The notes below the pieces were generated by a model. The model saw nothing but the letters and a program-made list of their open reading frames with translations. It was not told where the DNA came from and did no database searches. From Sphingopyxis sp. YR583 (lineage in GTDB: Bacteria; Pseudomonadota; Alphaproteobacteria; Sphingomonadales; Sphingomonadaceae): DNA of 64,000 nucleotides. The stretch lies in NCBI RefSeq assembly GCF_900108295.1, contig NZ_FNWK01000001.1:744001-808000 (forward strand). The letters run 5' to 3'. How positions within the stretch are numbered: the first letter of the stretch is position 1; each line of letters begins with the position of its first letter. Positions 1 to 7,604 of this stretch are shown here, in pieces. Position numbers and translations under genes: made by a program.

Positions 1-148
1 CAAATGCCGTTCTGTGGCTCGCATCGGCTTCCAACCAGACGCGCAGTCCCGCCTCGGTCGCTTCGGTGCGGCCCGTCGACTCCAGCCGCGCGAGCCAGGC
101 GGCGGCCTCGGCCGCAGTCCGCTCCGCTCCGTTCCCCCGGCTCACCAT
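1..148 (-). CDS. FecR-like anti-sigma factor, N-terminal fragment (runs off the window)
   Basis: Only about the first 49 codons are present because the gene continues past the left edge. The visible protein (MVSRGNGAERTAAEAAAWLARL, then a RVWLEADASHRTAF segment) matches the N-terminal cytoplasmic domain of FecR-type regulators (DUF4880), which holds the cognate ECF sigma factor. Its ATG lies inside the end of the upstream sigma gene: ATGGTGA contains both the start and the sigma stop, a 7-nt overlap that implies translational coupling. The usual partner would be a TonB receptor further left, outside the window. Identification rests on a short stretch plus the classic sigma/FecR adjacency. Confidence 0.75.
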   Translation of the reverse strand, partial: MVSRGNGAERTAAEAAAWLARLESTGRTEATEAGLRVWLEADASHRTAF

Positions 149-618
149 TGCTCCATCCACTTCATGAGCTGCAGCGTCGCGCGCGCGACCTGCTTTTCGA
201 CCGCCGCGACGGACATATTTTCCGATCGGGCGATTTCGGCGAAGGGGAGATTCTCAAGACGGCGCTTCAGCAGGATGCGCCGCGTTCGTTCGGGCAGTTG
301 GTCGAGGCCGAGCGCAGCATGCGCCAGACGTGCGCGCTCCTCGACAATCTGCCGTGGATCAGGGGCTCCGTCGGCGATCGCCTCGACATCGTCATGCTCG
401 GCGAAAGGCGCGCGGAGCCTTTTGCGCGCGCGATCGATCGAAAGATTCACCGCCGCCGTCACCAGCAGAGCCTCTTTCGATTCCGCCGCATGGGCCCGTT
501 CATATTGCTCGACCTTGATAAAAGCGTCGTGCACCAATTCATCCGCATCCTCTGCAGGAACGCCACGCCGCATCACCGCCCGCCGGGCTTTTGCCAACAT
601 CTCAGCGAGGCTCGACAT
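142..618 (-). CDS. ECF-type RNA polymerase sigma factor (FecI-like)
   Basis: A 158-residue sigma-70 family protein of ECF size with only regions 2 and 4. Region 2 spans about residues 10-75 (ELVHDAFIKVEQYERAH, then LSIDRARKRLRAP). Region 4 spans about 100-155 (LPERTRRILLKRRLENLPFA, then AEIARSENMSVAAVEKQVARA, a helix-turn-helix). It would direct RNA polymerase to one or a few promoters, probably TonB-dependent uptake genes, and be held by the FecR-like protein whose start overlaps its stop. A GGAG sequence lies close upstream of the ATG. An inverted repeat sits about 40 bp upstream. The target genes are not visible here. Confidence 0.88.
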   Translation of the reverse strand: MSSLAEMLAKARRAVMRRGVPAEDADELVHDAFIKVEQYERAHAAESKEALLVTAAVNLSIDRARKRLRAPFAEHDDVEAIADGAPDPRQIVEERARLAHAALGLDQLPERTRRILLKRRLENLPFAEIARSENMSVAAVEKQVARATLQLMKWMEQW

Positions 619-656
619 AGCGCTCCGGAATTACCTTCTCTTACTCCAGACGAACG

Positions 657-675
657 ATGTCGCATTTTCCGACAT
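657..675. promoter_or_regulatory. Inverted repeat upstream of the ECF sigma gene
   Basis: ATGTCG-N7-CGACAT, a perfect 6-bp inverted repeat in the 170-bp gap between the sigma gene and the alcohol dehydrogenase stop. It could be an operator for the sigma gene, which reads leftward. The assignment is inference from position and symmetry only. Confidence 0.35.
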
Positions 676-788
676 GCTGAGGCAACTTTCATCGCAACTG
701 ATCGGGAAAGTGCCGAGTTTACGCCGTTTGCTGCGACGTCAGCGAGTCACGAAGACACGCTCGGCTCTATTGCCTCACGAAGCATGAC

Positions 789-1829
789 TCAATCCGGCGT
801 CAGAACCATTTTGAGCGCGCCGGCATCGCGAGCATCGAACAGCTTATAGGCTTCCGCGCCGTCGCTCAGCGGAAGGCGATGGCTGATGTATTTTTCGGGC
901 TTCAACCGCCCCGACTGCACCAGCGGGAACAGGGTCGGCAATTCCTCGGGTACCGAGCAGGTGCCGGCGCGAAAGGTCAGGCCCGCGGCAAAGAAGCGTT
1001 CGAGCGGGAAGGCATAACGCCGCGACTGCTGCACCCCGATCACCGACACGGTGCCCCGCGCGCGAACGAGGCGGAGCGCGAGGTCGACCGTCTCGTCGCG
1101 CCCGACAACCTCGATCGCACAGTCGAGCTTGCGACCTTTCGTCGCCTCGCGGATCGCCTCGACCGCCTCGCCGGGGTGGAGCGCGATCGCGCCTGCCTCC
1201 TCGGCCAGGGCGCGGCGCTCGGCGACCGGATCGATCGCGTAGACGACATGCGCGCCCATCACGAAGGCGCTCTCGACCGCCATCAGCCCGATCGGCCCGA
1301 GGCCGATCACCGCGACACTGCTGCCCGGCACGATGTCGGCATTTCGCGCGCCGAACCAGGCGGTCGCGAGCGCGTCGGTCATCAGCAACGCCTGTTCCTC
1401 CGACACGCCGTCGGGGATCAGTACCGCATTGACGTCGGCAGCGGGCACGCGCACCGCTTCCGCCTGTGAACCCTGCAGCTTCGCCGACAGGCCGTAGCAC
1501 GAGCCCATGCCGAACTCGCAGAGATTGACGACGCCCGCGAGGCACTGGCGGCACGACCCGCAACCGACCGCGGCGGGGATCATCACCTTGTCGCCGACCT
1601 TCAGCCGCGACACGCCGCGGCCGGTCTCGACGACCTCGCCCACGGCCTCATGCCCGACGCAGAAGCCGACATCCTCGGAGAAGCCGTGGCCGTGATAGAT
1701 GTGCAGGTCGCTGCCGCAGATCGCGCAGGCGGTGACCTTCACGATCGCATCGCGGTCCGACTGCGGCGTCGGGTCGTCCATGCTCTCGTAGCGGATGTCG
1801 TGCGCGCCGTAATAGCGAAGGGCTTTCAT
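789..1829 (-). CDS. Zinc-dependent alcohol dehydrogenase (MDR family)
   Basis: A 346-residue medium-chain dehydrogenase that oxidises an alcohol with NAD(P). The catalytic zinc ligands are visible as Cys38 in CAICGSD and His60-Glu61 in GHE. The structural zinc loop is intact (Cys90, 93, 96 and 104), and the Rossmann motif GLGPIGL lies near residue 177. It is the last gene of a minus-strand operon with the kinase, SDR and acyl-CoA dehydrogenase, starting 21 nt after the dehydrogenase stop. In that context it may oxidise a hydroxy intermediate of the same acyl-CoA route. The substrate cannot be read from the sequence; formaldehyde-dehydrogenase-like and threonine-dehydrogenase-like relatives look similar. 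Confidence 0.85.
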   Translation of the reverse strand: MKALRYYGAHDIRYESMDDPTPQSDRDAIVKVTACAICGSDLHIYHGHGFSEDVGFCVGHEAVGEVVETGRGVSRLKVGDKVMIPAAVGCGSCRQCLAGVVNLCEFGMGSCYGLSAKLQGSQAEAVRVPAADVNAVLIPDGVSEEQALLMTDALATAWFGARNADIVPGSSVAVIGLGPIGLMAVESAFVMGAHVVYAIDPVAERRALAEEAGAIALHPGEAVEAIREATKGRKLDCAIEVVGRDETVDLALRLVRARGTVSVIGVQQSRRYAFPLERFFAAGLTFRAGTCSVPEELPTLFPLVQSGRLKPEKYISHRLPLSDGAEAYKLFDARDAGALKMVLTPD

Positions 1830-1850
1830 GGCCTTGGCTCCCTTTCCCGA

Positions 1851-3077
1851 TCAGCGCCGGTTCGCGGCGACATATTCGGCGATCTTCTGCTTGCCGAGCT
1901 GCGACATATGCACTTCCTCGGGTCCGTCGGTGATACGGACGTAGCGGTTGAGCGTGAAGAAATAGGCGATCGGCGTATCCTCGCTGACCCCCATGCCGCC
2001 ATGCGCCTGGATCGCGCGGTCGGACACGGTCTGTGCCATGGTCGGCGCGACGACCTTGATCGCCGCGATCAGATCCTTGGCCTGCTTGTTGCCATAGCGG
2101 TCCATTGCGTCGGCCGCCTTCAAGGTCAGCAGCCGCGCCATTTCGACCTCGCAAAAGCTTTTCGCCACGTCCTGCCGGATGCTGCTCTGGTCGGCGAGCT
2201 TCTTGCCGAAAGCAACGCGGCTGTCGACGCGGCGCGCCATATATTCGAGCGCACGCTGCGCCTGCCCGACCGCGCGCATGCAGTGATGGATACGGCCCGG
2301 CCCAAGGCGTCCCTGCGCGATCTCGAACCCGCGCCCCTCGCCGAGGATCAGATTTTCCTTCGGCACGCGGACATTCTCGAACCGCAGTTCGGACTCGCCG
2401 CCCGGCGAATTATAAGATCCGAAGATCGTCTGGTTGCGGACCACGATGACCCCCGGCGTGTCGCGCGGGACGAGGATCTGCGAATGCTGCGCATGGCGCG
2501 GCGCATCGAAGTCGGTTTTGCCCATCACGATGAAGAGGTCGCAGCGCGGGTGCATCGCGTTCGAAATCCACCATTTGCGGCCGTTGATGACATAATCGTC
2601 GCCGTCGGGGATGATCGACAGTTCAAGGTTGGTCGCGTCGGACGAGGCCACCTGCGGCTCGGTCATCACATAGGCCGAGCGGATCTCGCCGTTCAGAAGC
2701 GGCTTCAGCCATTTTTCCTGCTGGTCGGGCGAGCCGAATTTCGCCAGCACTTCCATGTTGCCGGTGTCTGGCGCCGAGCAGTTGAACACCTGGCTCGACC
2801 AGGGCACGCGCCCGAAGATTTCGGCGAGCGGCGCATATTCGAGATTGGTGAGCCCCGGCGAGAATGCGCCATATTCGTGCGGGAGGAACAGGTTCCACAG
2901 CCCCTGTTCGCGCGCCTTTTCCTTCAGCGCCTCCATCCCCGGCCATTCCTGCCAGCGGTTGTTCTGGTCGTGGACGAAGTCGTAATAGGCCTGTTCGTTC
3001 GGATAGATATGCTCGTCCATAAAGACTTCGATCTGTGCGATCAGCCCGGCGACCTTGTCGCTATATTCGAAATTCAT
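1851..3077 (-). CDS. Acyl-CoA dehydrogenase, ACAD10/11-like
   Basis: A 408-residue FAD flavoprotein with the long signature of the ACAD10/ACAD11 branch: [56 protein letters not shown] and [17 protein letters not shown]. In mitochondrial ACAD10/11 this domain is fused to an APH-type kinase; here the kinase is a separate gene two positions upstream in the same operon. Known members of this branch process 4-hydroxyacyl-CoAs after phosphorylation, removing the phosphate to form an enoyl-CoA. The SDR gene upstream ends 24 nt before this ATG. A similar paralogue lies at 28166-29410. The family call is firm; the exact chain length of the substrate is unknown. Confidence 0.9.
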   Translation of the reverse strand: MNFEYSDKVAGLIAQIEVFMDEHIYPNEQAYYDFVHDQNNRWQEWPGMEALKEKAREQGLWNLFLPHEYGAFSPGLTNLEYAPLAEIFGRVPWSSQVFNCSAPDTGNMEVLAKFGSPDQQEKWLKPLLNGEIRSAYVMTEPQVASSDATNLELSIIPDGDDYVINGRKWWISNAMHPRCDLFIVMGKTDFDAPRHAQHSQILVPRDTPGVIVVRNQTIFGSYNSPGGESELRFENVRVPKENLILGEGRGFEIAQGRLGPGRIHHCMRAVGQAQRALEYMARRVDSRVAFGKKLADQSSIRQDVAKSFCEVEMARLLTLKAADAMDRYGNKQAKDLIAAIKVVAPTMAQTVSDRAIQAHGGMGVSEDTPIAYFFTLNRYVRITDGPEEVHMSQLGKQKIAEYVAANRR

Positions 3078-3101
3078 CTGTCTGCCTTTCCTGAGAATAT
3101 T

Positions 3102-3839
3102 TTAAAGCGAGAGCCCACCATCGACGATGAGCGTGTGGCCGGTGACGTATGAAGCAAGCGGCGACGCAAGGAAGATCGCGGCGCCCGCCATATCCTCGGG
3201 CGTGCCCATCCGCCGCTGCGGAATATGGGCGAGCGTGCCTTGCAGCCGCTCGGGATTCTGGGTGGTGACCTTGGTCAGCTTGGTATCGACGAGGCCGGGG
3301 GCGAGGCCGTTGACGCGGATGCCGTCGGCGGCGAACGCCTGCCCCAGGGTCTTGGTCAGGCTGATCGCGCCCGCCTTTGACGCGGCATAGGCCGGGTTGC
3401 CGATATTCGCCGTGAGCCCCGAGATCGAGCTGACGATGACGATCGAGCCAGCCGCGTCGGACAATTGCGCTCGAAACTTGCGCGAGATGTGCATCAGGCT
3501 GTCGAGGTTGACCGCCATGACGCGGTCCCAGCCCTCACGCTCGAACTCACCGCGGCGATAGACGACGGTGCCCTGACAGAGGATCAGCACGTCGAGCGAG
3601 CCGAACGGCAGCGGTGCCGCCTCGATCGCATCGGGGTCGCCGACGTCGACGCAGGTGTAGCCGAGGCCGGTCAGGTCCGAGCCGTCGGCCGCGTCATAAT
3701 CGCCCGCCGCCCCGCGCGTGCCCCAGACATGCACATCGGCGCCGCGCAGGCGGAAGCCGTGCGCGACGCCGTTGCCGATTCCGCTCGATCCGCCGACGAC
3801 CAGCACGCGCCGGCCCGTGAAATCGGTATCGTCTTTCAT
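3102..3839 (-). CDS. Short-chain dehydrogenase/reductase
   Basis: A 245-residue classical SDR. It has the cofactor motif GGSSGIGNG (residues 17-25), catalytic Ser138, Tyr151 and Lys155 (YAASK), and a C-terminal GHTLIVDGGLSL typical of this fold. An AAGGA ribosome site lies 6 nt before the ATG at 3839 and touches an alternative ATG at 3845, so 3839 is chosen. The reading frame stays open to 4136, but that extension lies inside the kinase gene. It probably oxidises a 3-hydroxyacyl-CoA or similar alcohol in the operon's pathway. It starts 10 nt after the kinase stop. Confidence 0.88.
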   Translation of the reverse strand: MKDDTDFTGRRVLVVGGSSGIGNGVAHGFRLRGADVHVWGTRGAAGDYDAADGSDLTGLGYTCVDVGDPDAIEAAPLPFGSLDVLILCQGTVVYRRGEFEREGWDRVMAVNLDSLMHISRKFRAQLSDAAGSIVIVSSISGLTANIGNPAYAASKAGAISLTKTLGQAFAADGIRVNGLAPGLVDTKLTKVTTQNPERLQGTLAHIPQRRMGTPEDMAGAAIFLASPLASYVTGHTLIVDGGLSL

Positions 3840-3849
3840 CGTCATTCCT

Positions 3850-4875
3850 TCAGCTAATGCGGCGCAGCGCGCGGTCGAACAGGTCGATGGTGTGGGCGTG
3901 GAGGCGGTCGCCGGTATCTTTCGGCGCCTTGCCGGCGCACGCTCGGGCATGCGTCCCTTCGAGGATGATCCCGAGCTTGTAGCAGGCGAGCACGACATAC
4001 CAGTCGAGCGCCGAGAGATCGCGACCGCTGACGGCGGCATAATGCGCGACAAGTTCGTCGGGCGTCGCGAACCCCTCCCACGGCGTGATCGCGACATCGG
4101 TCGCACGCGGCGTGTCATCCTCGGGCCAGGTCGCAAGCAACCAGCCGAGATCGAGCAGCGGATCGCCGATCGTGCTGAGTTCCCAGTCGACGACTGCAGC
4201 GAGATCGCCGCTGTCGGGGCGCACCATCACGTTCGCGAGATGGAAATCGCCGTGAATGATACCGGGGAAAAACTCCCCCGGGCGATGCGCCTCGAGCCAG
4301 CCCGCGACGCGCTCGACGCCGGGGATGGCTTCGGGTCCGGGCCATTCGGCAAAATCGCGATAGCTGGCGAGCTGCGCTTTCCACCGGCCGACCTGCCGTT
4401 CGAGATAATTGTCGGGCTTGCCGAAGCCGTCGAGCCCGACCGCGCGATAATCGATGGCACCGAGCGCGGCGATCGCCTCGACCATCGACAGGCCGATGCG
4501 GTGGCGCACCGCGGCGTCGCCCGCGTGGAGCGCGGGCAGTCCCTGTGTCGGATTGAAGCCTTCGACCGGCTCCATCAGGTAGAAGGCAACACCCAGCACA
4601 TCCTCTTCCGGACAGGCCGCGACGAGGCGCGGATGCGGCACGGCCGTGCCGTCGAGCGCCGCAAGCACCCGCGCCTCGCGGCGCATCGTCTCATTCGAAT
4701 TGGCGCGCGGCACCGGCGGCGGGCGGCGGAGCACAAAAGCGGCGTCGCCGCGGCGAAAGCGCATCAGGATATTCTGTGTCCCACCCGACAGCAGCCGCGC
4801 GTCGGCGATCGGGCCGGTGCCGACGCCCTGCCCGGCCATCCATCGCTCCAGCGCCGAAAGATCGACATTTTCCAA
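3850..4875 (-). CDS. APH/choline-kinase-fold phosphotransferase (ACAD10/11 kinase-domain type)
   Basis: A 341-residue phosphotransferase with the Brenner motif HGDFHLAN (catalytic Asp210, Asn215) and the metal-binding DWELSTIGDPLLDLG (Asp230), plus an N-terminal nucleotide lobe (LLSGGTQNILMRF). DWELSTIGDPL and the QVGRWKAQL stretch are characteristic of the kinase domain of ACAD10/11 and of bacterial LvaA, which phosphorylates 4-hydroxyacyl-CoA. It is the promoter-proximal gene of an operon that also encodes an ACAD10/11-type dehydrogenase, which supports that role over antibiotic resistance. No LvaB-like small partner is present. A palindromic operator lies 24 bp upstream of the ATG. Confidence 0.85.
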   Translation of the reverse strand: MENVDLSALERWMAGQGVGTGPIADARLLSGGTQNILMRFRRGDAAFVLRRPPPVPRANSNETMRREARVLAALDGTAVPHPRLVAACPEEDVLGVAFYLMEPVEGFNPTQGLPALHAGDAAVRHRIGLSMVEAIAALGAIDYRAVGLDGFGKPDNYLERQVGRWKAQLASYRDFAEWPGPEAIPGVERVAGWLEAHRPGEFFPGIIHGDFHLANVMVRPDSGDLAAVVDWELSTIGDPLLDLGWLLATWPEDDTPRATDVAITPWEGFATPDELVAHYAAVSGRDLSALDWYVVLACYKLGIILEGTHARACAGKAPKDTGDRLHAHTIDLFDRALRRIS

Positions 4876-4898
4876 CTGTCATCGTCCTGCTAATGATT

Positions 4899-4916
4899 CA
4901 TCCATCCAGATGGATG
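4899..4916. promoter_or_regulatory. Palindromic operator in the kinase/TetR divergent region
   Basis: CATCCATC-CA-GATGGATG: perfect 8-bp arms around a 2-bp centre, lying between the kinase start (4875) and the TetR start (4953). Position and symmetry fit a binding site for the divergent TetR protein controlling both directions. A TTGACG -35-like element for the TetR gene follows at 4922-4927. Confidence 0.65.
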
Positions 4917-4952
4917 GTATTGACGGACAGATATGTCAATGGCATTTGCCCG

Positions 4953-5591
4953 ATGATGAAGGCGAAAAATGATCCCCTACCTTTGGCGTCGGTCACCCTG
5001 ATGAAATCGGTCGCGTTGCGGCTTTTTGCAGAACGCGGGATCGACGGGGTTACCTTGCGACAAATTGCCGAGGCACTCGGGAGCCGGAACCATTCCGCGC
5101 TGACTTATCATTTCGGTTCCAAAGAAGCGCTGATCCGCGAATTGATCGTGGATGGCGCAATGCAGATCGACAGTCGCCGGAACGCTGCGCTCGACCGCGC
5201 GAACGCGACGGGCGGCCCGCATAGCGTCCTCGAGGTCATGGAGATACTCGTCGAAACCTCGATCGATCCCGATCCGCCGGCGTGGGGAGAATGCTACAAC
5301 CGCTTCGTCGTCGGGCTGCAAGTGTCGAACCGCGCGCTGTTCATGGATGCGCTCGCGGGGTGCTGGAACTCGGGTTATCAACGCTGCCTCGACGCCGTGC
5401 GAAAGCTGAAGCCCGACGTCCCCGCGGATATATTGAACCAACGGCTTGTCTTCATGGGCGGCGCAATCAGCGGCATATTGGCAGGCCGCGAAACCGAACT
5501 CGCCGACAAGTCGCGCGACCATCCGATGTGGTCGCATCCGCAGACGCTGCACCGCGTGGCGGAAGCCCTCGCGGCCATCGTCGACGGCTGA
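4953..5591 (+). CDS. TetR family transcriptional regulator
   Basis: A 212-residue regulator with an N-terminal helix-turn-helix at about residues 10-60 (FAERGIDGVTLRQIAEALGS, then SALTYHFGSKEALIREL) and an all-alpha ligand-binding C-terminal domain. It is divergent from the kinase-SDR-dehydrogenase-alcohol dehydrogenase operon and likely represses it until an acyl-CoA or related ligand binds. Two adjacent ATGs (4953 and 4956) could serve as the start. The frame stays open back to 4776, but that part overlaps the kinase gene and the operator, so it is rejected. It converges with the acyl-CoA ligase, whose stop is 8 bp away. Confidence 0.87.
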   Translation: MMKAKNDPLPLASVTLMKSVALRLFAERGIDGVTLRQIAEALGSRNHSALTYHFGSKEALIRELIVDGAMQIDSRRNAALDRANATGGPHSVLEVMEILVETSIDPDPPAWGECYNRFVVGLQVSNRALFMDALAGCWNSGYQRCLDAVRKLKPDVPADILNQRLVFMGGAISGILAGRETELADKSRDHPMWSHPQTLHRVAEALAAIVDG

Positions 5592-5598
5592 TCGCAGC

Positions 5599-7095
5599 TC
5601 AGTTCCGCAGTTCGGCCTTCAATATCTTTCCCGCGGCCGAAAGCGGCATTTCGGCGCGAAACTCGACCGAGCGCGGGCATTTATAGGCGGCGAGCGTTTT
5701 GCGCGCATGCGCGATGATGTCGTCGGCATCCGCCGCCATCCCCGGTTTCGGGACGATCACCGCATGTACGCGCTCACCCCAGCGTGCATCGGCCAGTCCG
5801 ACGACGGCGCATTGCGACACCCCCGGATGATCGGCGAGCACCGCCTCGACCTCGACCGAATAGACATTCTCGCCGCCTGTGATGATCATGTCCTTCAGCC
5901 GGTCGACGATATGGATATAACCATCCTTGTCCATCCGCCCGACGTCGCCGGTATGCATCCAGCCGCCGCGCAACGCCTCGGCGGTCTCTTCCTGCCGGTT
6001 CCAGTAGCCGGTCATCACCGCCTCGCCGCGCGCGACGATCTCGCCGATTTCGCCAACCGGCACTTCGCGGTCATCTGTATCGACAATGCGCGCCTCGATC
6101 GCCATGACCGCTCGGCCCGCGGAACGCACTCGGTCAGGATCGCGATGGTCGGAGGGTTTCAGCAGCGAGATCGACCCCGACGTTTCGGTCATGCCATAGC
6201 CCTGCACCAAGCCGACACGCGGCATGGCGGCAATCGCGCGGTCCATCAGCGCGGGCGGCATCGGCGCGGCGCCATAATAGATGCGCTCGACGCTGGTGAG
6301 GTCATGCTCGCCGAAACGCGGATGATCGAGCAGCGCTTGCAGCATCGTCGGGACAAGGAAGATGTCGGTAACGCGCTGCCCGGCTATCGCCGCCATCACC
6401 GCCTCGGCCTCGAAGGCGGGCAGGAAGACATGCCGCCCGCCGCCGAGCAGGCAGGCGAGAAAGCCTGAGATCGCACCGACATGAAACAGCGGCGCGGTGT
6501 GGAGCATGCAGGCACCCGGCGCCGCATCACCCGATCCCGCAAGACACAGGGCATAGGCCATCAGCGCGCGGTGCGAGAGCATAACGCCTTTCGACCGCCC
6601 GGTCGTCCCGCCGGTGTAAAGGATCATCGCCAGATCGTCGCCGTGGCGCAGATGCTCGTCGGGTTCAACGGTCGCGGCAATCAGTTGCTCGAATACCGGC
6701 CCCGCGATCACGACCTCGCGCAGCGTCGGCGCTTCGCGGCGAATGTCCGCCAGCATCGCCCGGAAACCCGGATCGACGATCAGTATCTCCGCACCGCAAT
6801 CGGCGATCGCATAGGCGATTTCTCCCGGCGTCCAGCGTGTGTTGACCGGACAGGCGACCGCCCCCGCCCACAGGCTGCCGAACAGGAAATCGACGAACAG
6901 GTCGCCATTGGGCGCCAGCAATGCGACGCGGTCGCCCGGTGCGATGCCGAGCGCTTGCAGGACGGCGGCGATGCGGCGTGTTCGTAACATAACCTCGCGC
7001 CAGTCGCGCTGCCGCCCACCGTCGACCGTCGCGATGCGACCCGGTGTTTCGCGCGCCGAACGGTGCAGCGCCTGGGTGATTGCGAGCCCCGTCAT
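5599..7095 (-). CDS. AMP-forming acyl-CoA synthetase/ligase
   Basis: A 498-residue ANL-superfamily enzyme that activates a carboxylic acid to its CoA thioester with ATP. It has the P-loop YTGGTTGRSKG (160-170), the A5 motif GYGMTET, the hinge GGWMHTGDVGRMDKDGY, VDRLKDMIITGGENV, and catalytic Lys490 near the C terminus (PLSAAGKILKAELRN). The ATG at 7095 overlaps the stop of the membrane-protein gene by 4 nt (ATGA), so translation is coupled. The longer frame reaching 7395 would lie inside that gene. It is the last gene of the TonB-receptor operon, suggesting activation of an imported substrate. Fatty or aromatic acid specificity is not decidable here. Confidence 0.9.
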   Translation of the reverse strand: MTGLAITQALHRSARETPGRIATVDGGRQRDWREVMLRTRRIAAVLQALGIAPGDRVALLAPNGDLFVDFLFGSLWAGAVACPVNTRWTPGEIAYAIADCGAEILIVDPGFRAMLADIRREAPTLREVVIAGPVFEQLIAATVEPDEHLRHGDDLAMILYTGGTTGRSKGVMLSHRALMAYALCLAGSGDAAPGACMLHTAPLFHVGAISGFLACLLGGGRHVFLPAFEAEAVMAAIAGQRVTDIFLVPTMLQALLDHPRFGEHDLTSVERIYYGAAPMPPALMDRAIAAMPRVGLVQGYGMTETSGSISLLKPSDHRDPDRVRSAGRAVMAIEARIVDTDDREVPVGEIGEIVARGEAVMTGYWNRQEETAEALRGGWMHTGDVGRMDKDGYIHIVDRLKDMIITGGENVYSVEVEAVLADHPGVSQCAVVGLADARWGERVHAVIVPKPGMAADADDIIAHARKTLAAYKCPRSVEFRAEMPLSAAGKILKAELRN

Positions 7096-7604
7096 GCCGA
7101 TGCGACCGCGCGCCGTGCCATGATCGCACGTCCGGCCGCGACGACACCGCCGAAATAGAGCGTCGCCGCGCCGATCGCCGCCATCACATGGACAAAGCTC
7201 TCGCCTGCCTGCAGCAGCGGGGCCGCCATCACGGTCAGATAGAGCATATAGGGCCGGTTGATCAGCAACGGCAGCCAACCGCGCAGCTGCACGTAAATCG
7301 CCGCGACGATCAGGCCGAGCACCGGCAGCACCCCCGTCAGCCCGCCATGAATGGCGCCATATTGCAGCAGCCATGCCGTCGCAGTCCCGCCGCACGCGCC
7401 GACAAGGAGCGGTGCCAGCGCCTTGCCCTCGACCATGTCAACGCTACCCCAATACCAGAGCAGCAGGAAGCCCGCGTAAAGCGGCGTGAGTCCGAGAAGG
7501 AGACCCAGCACAATGAAGCCCGCGATCAGAAGCACGACGCCGCCGGTGACGATCGCCGCCATGCCGCCGCCCATCGCTTGGGTCGTTTCATCGCTCACCG
7601 CCAA
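7092..7604 (-). CDS. Small integral membrane protein of unknown function
   Basis: 170 residues, largely hydrophobic, with about five membrane segments (near residues 15-40, 42-50, 60-85, 88-106 and 115-165). No catalytic motif is recognised; a DUF1097-like fold is possible but I am not certain. It is locked in the operon: its start overlaps the stop of the upstream dehydrogenase by 10 nt, and its stop overlaps the ligase start by 4 nt (ATGA). This suggests it serves the same catabolic route, perhaps as a permease or accessory protein for the acid made or imported by its neighbours. That role is inference from position alone. Confidence 0.7.
   Translation of the reverse strand: MAVSDETTQAMGGGMAAIVTGGVVLLIAGFIVLGLLLGLTPLYAGFLLLWYWGSVDMVEGKALAPLLVGACGGTATAWLLQYGAIHGGLTGVLPVLGLIVAAIYVQLRGWLPLLINRPYMLYLTVMAAPLLQAGESFVHVMAAIGAATLYFGGVVAAGRAIMARRAVASA

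Noticed and set aside
1650..3152. 500-codon plus-strand open frame
   Set aside because: It is antisense to the acyl-CoA dehydrogenase, whose motifs are unmistakable; long shadows are expected in GC-rich DNA.
3102..4136. Long form of the first SDR (344 codons)
   Set aside because: The extra N-terminal part is an out-of-frame read of the kinase gene; a ribosome site marks the start at 3839.
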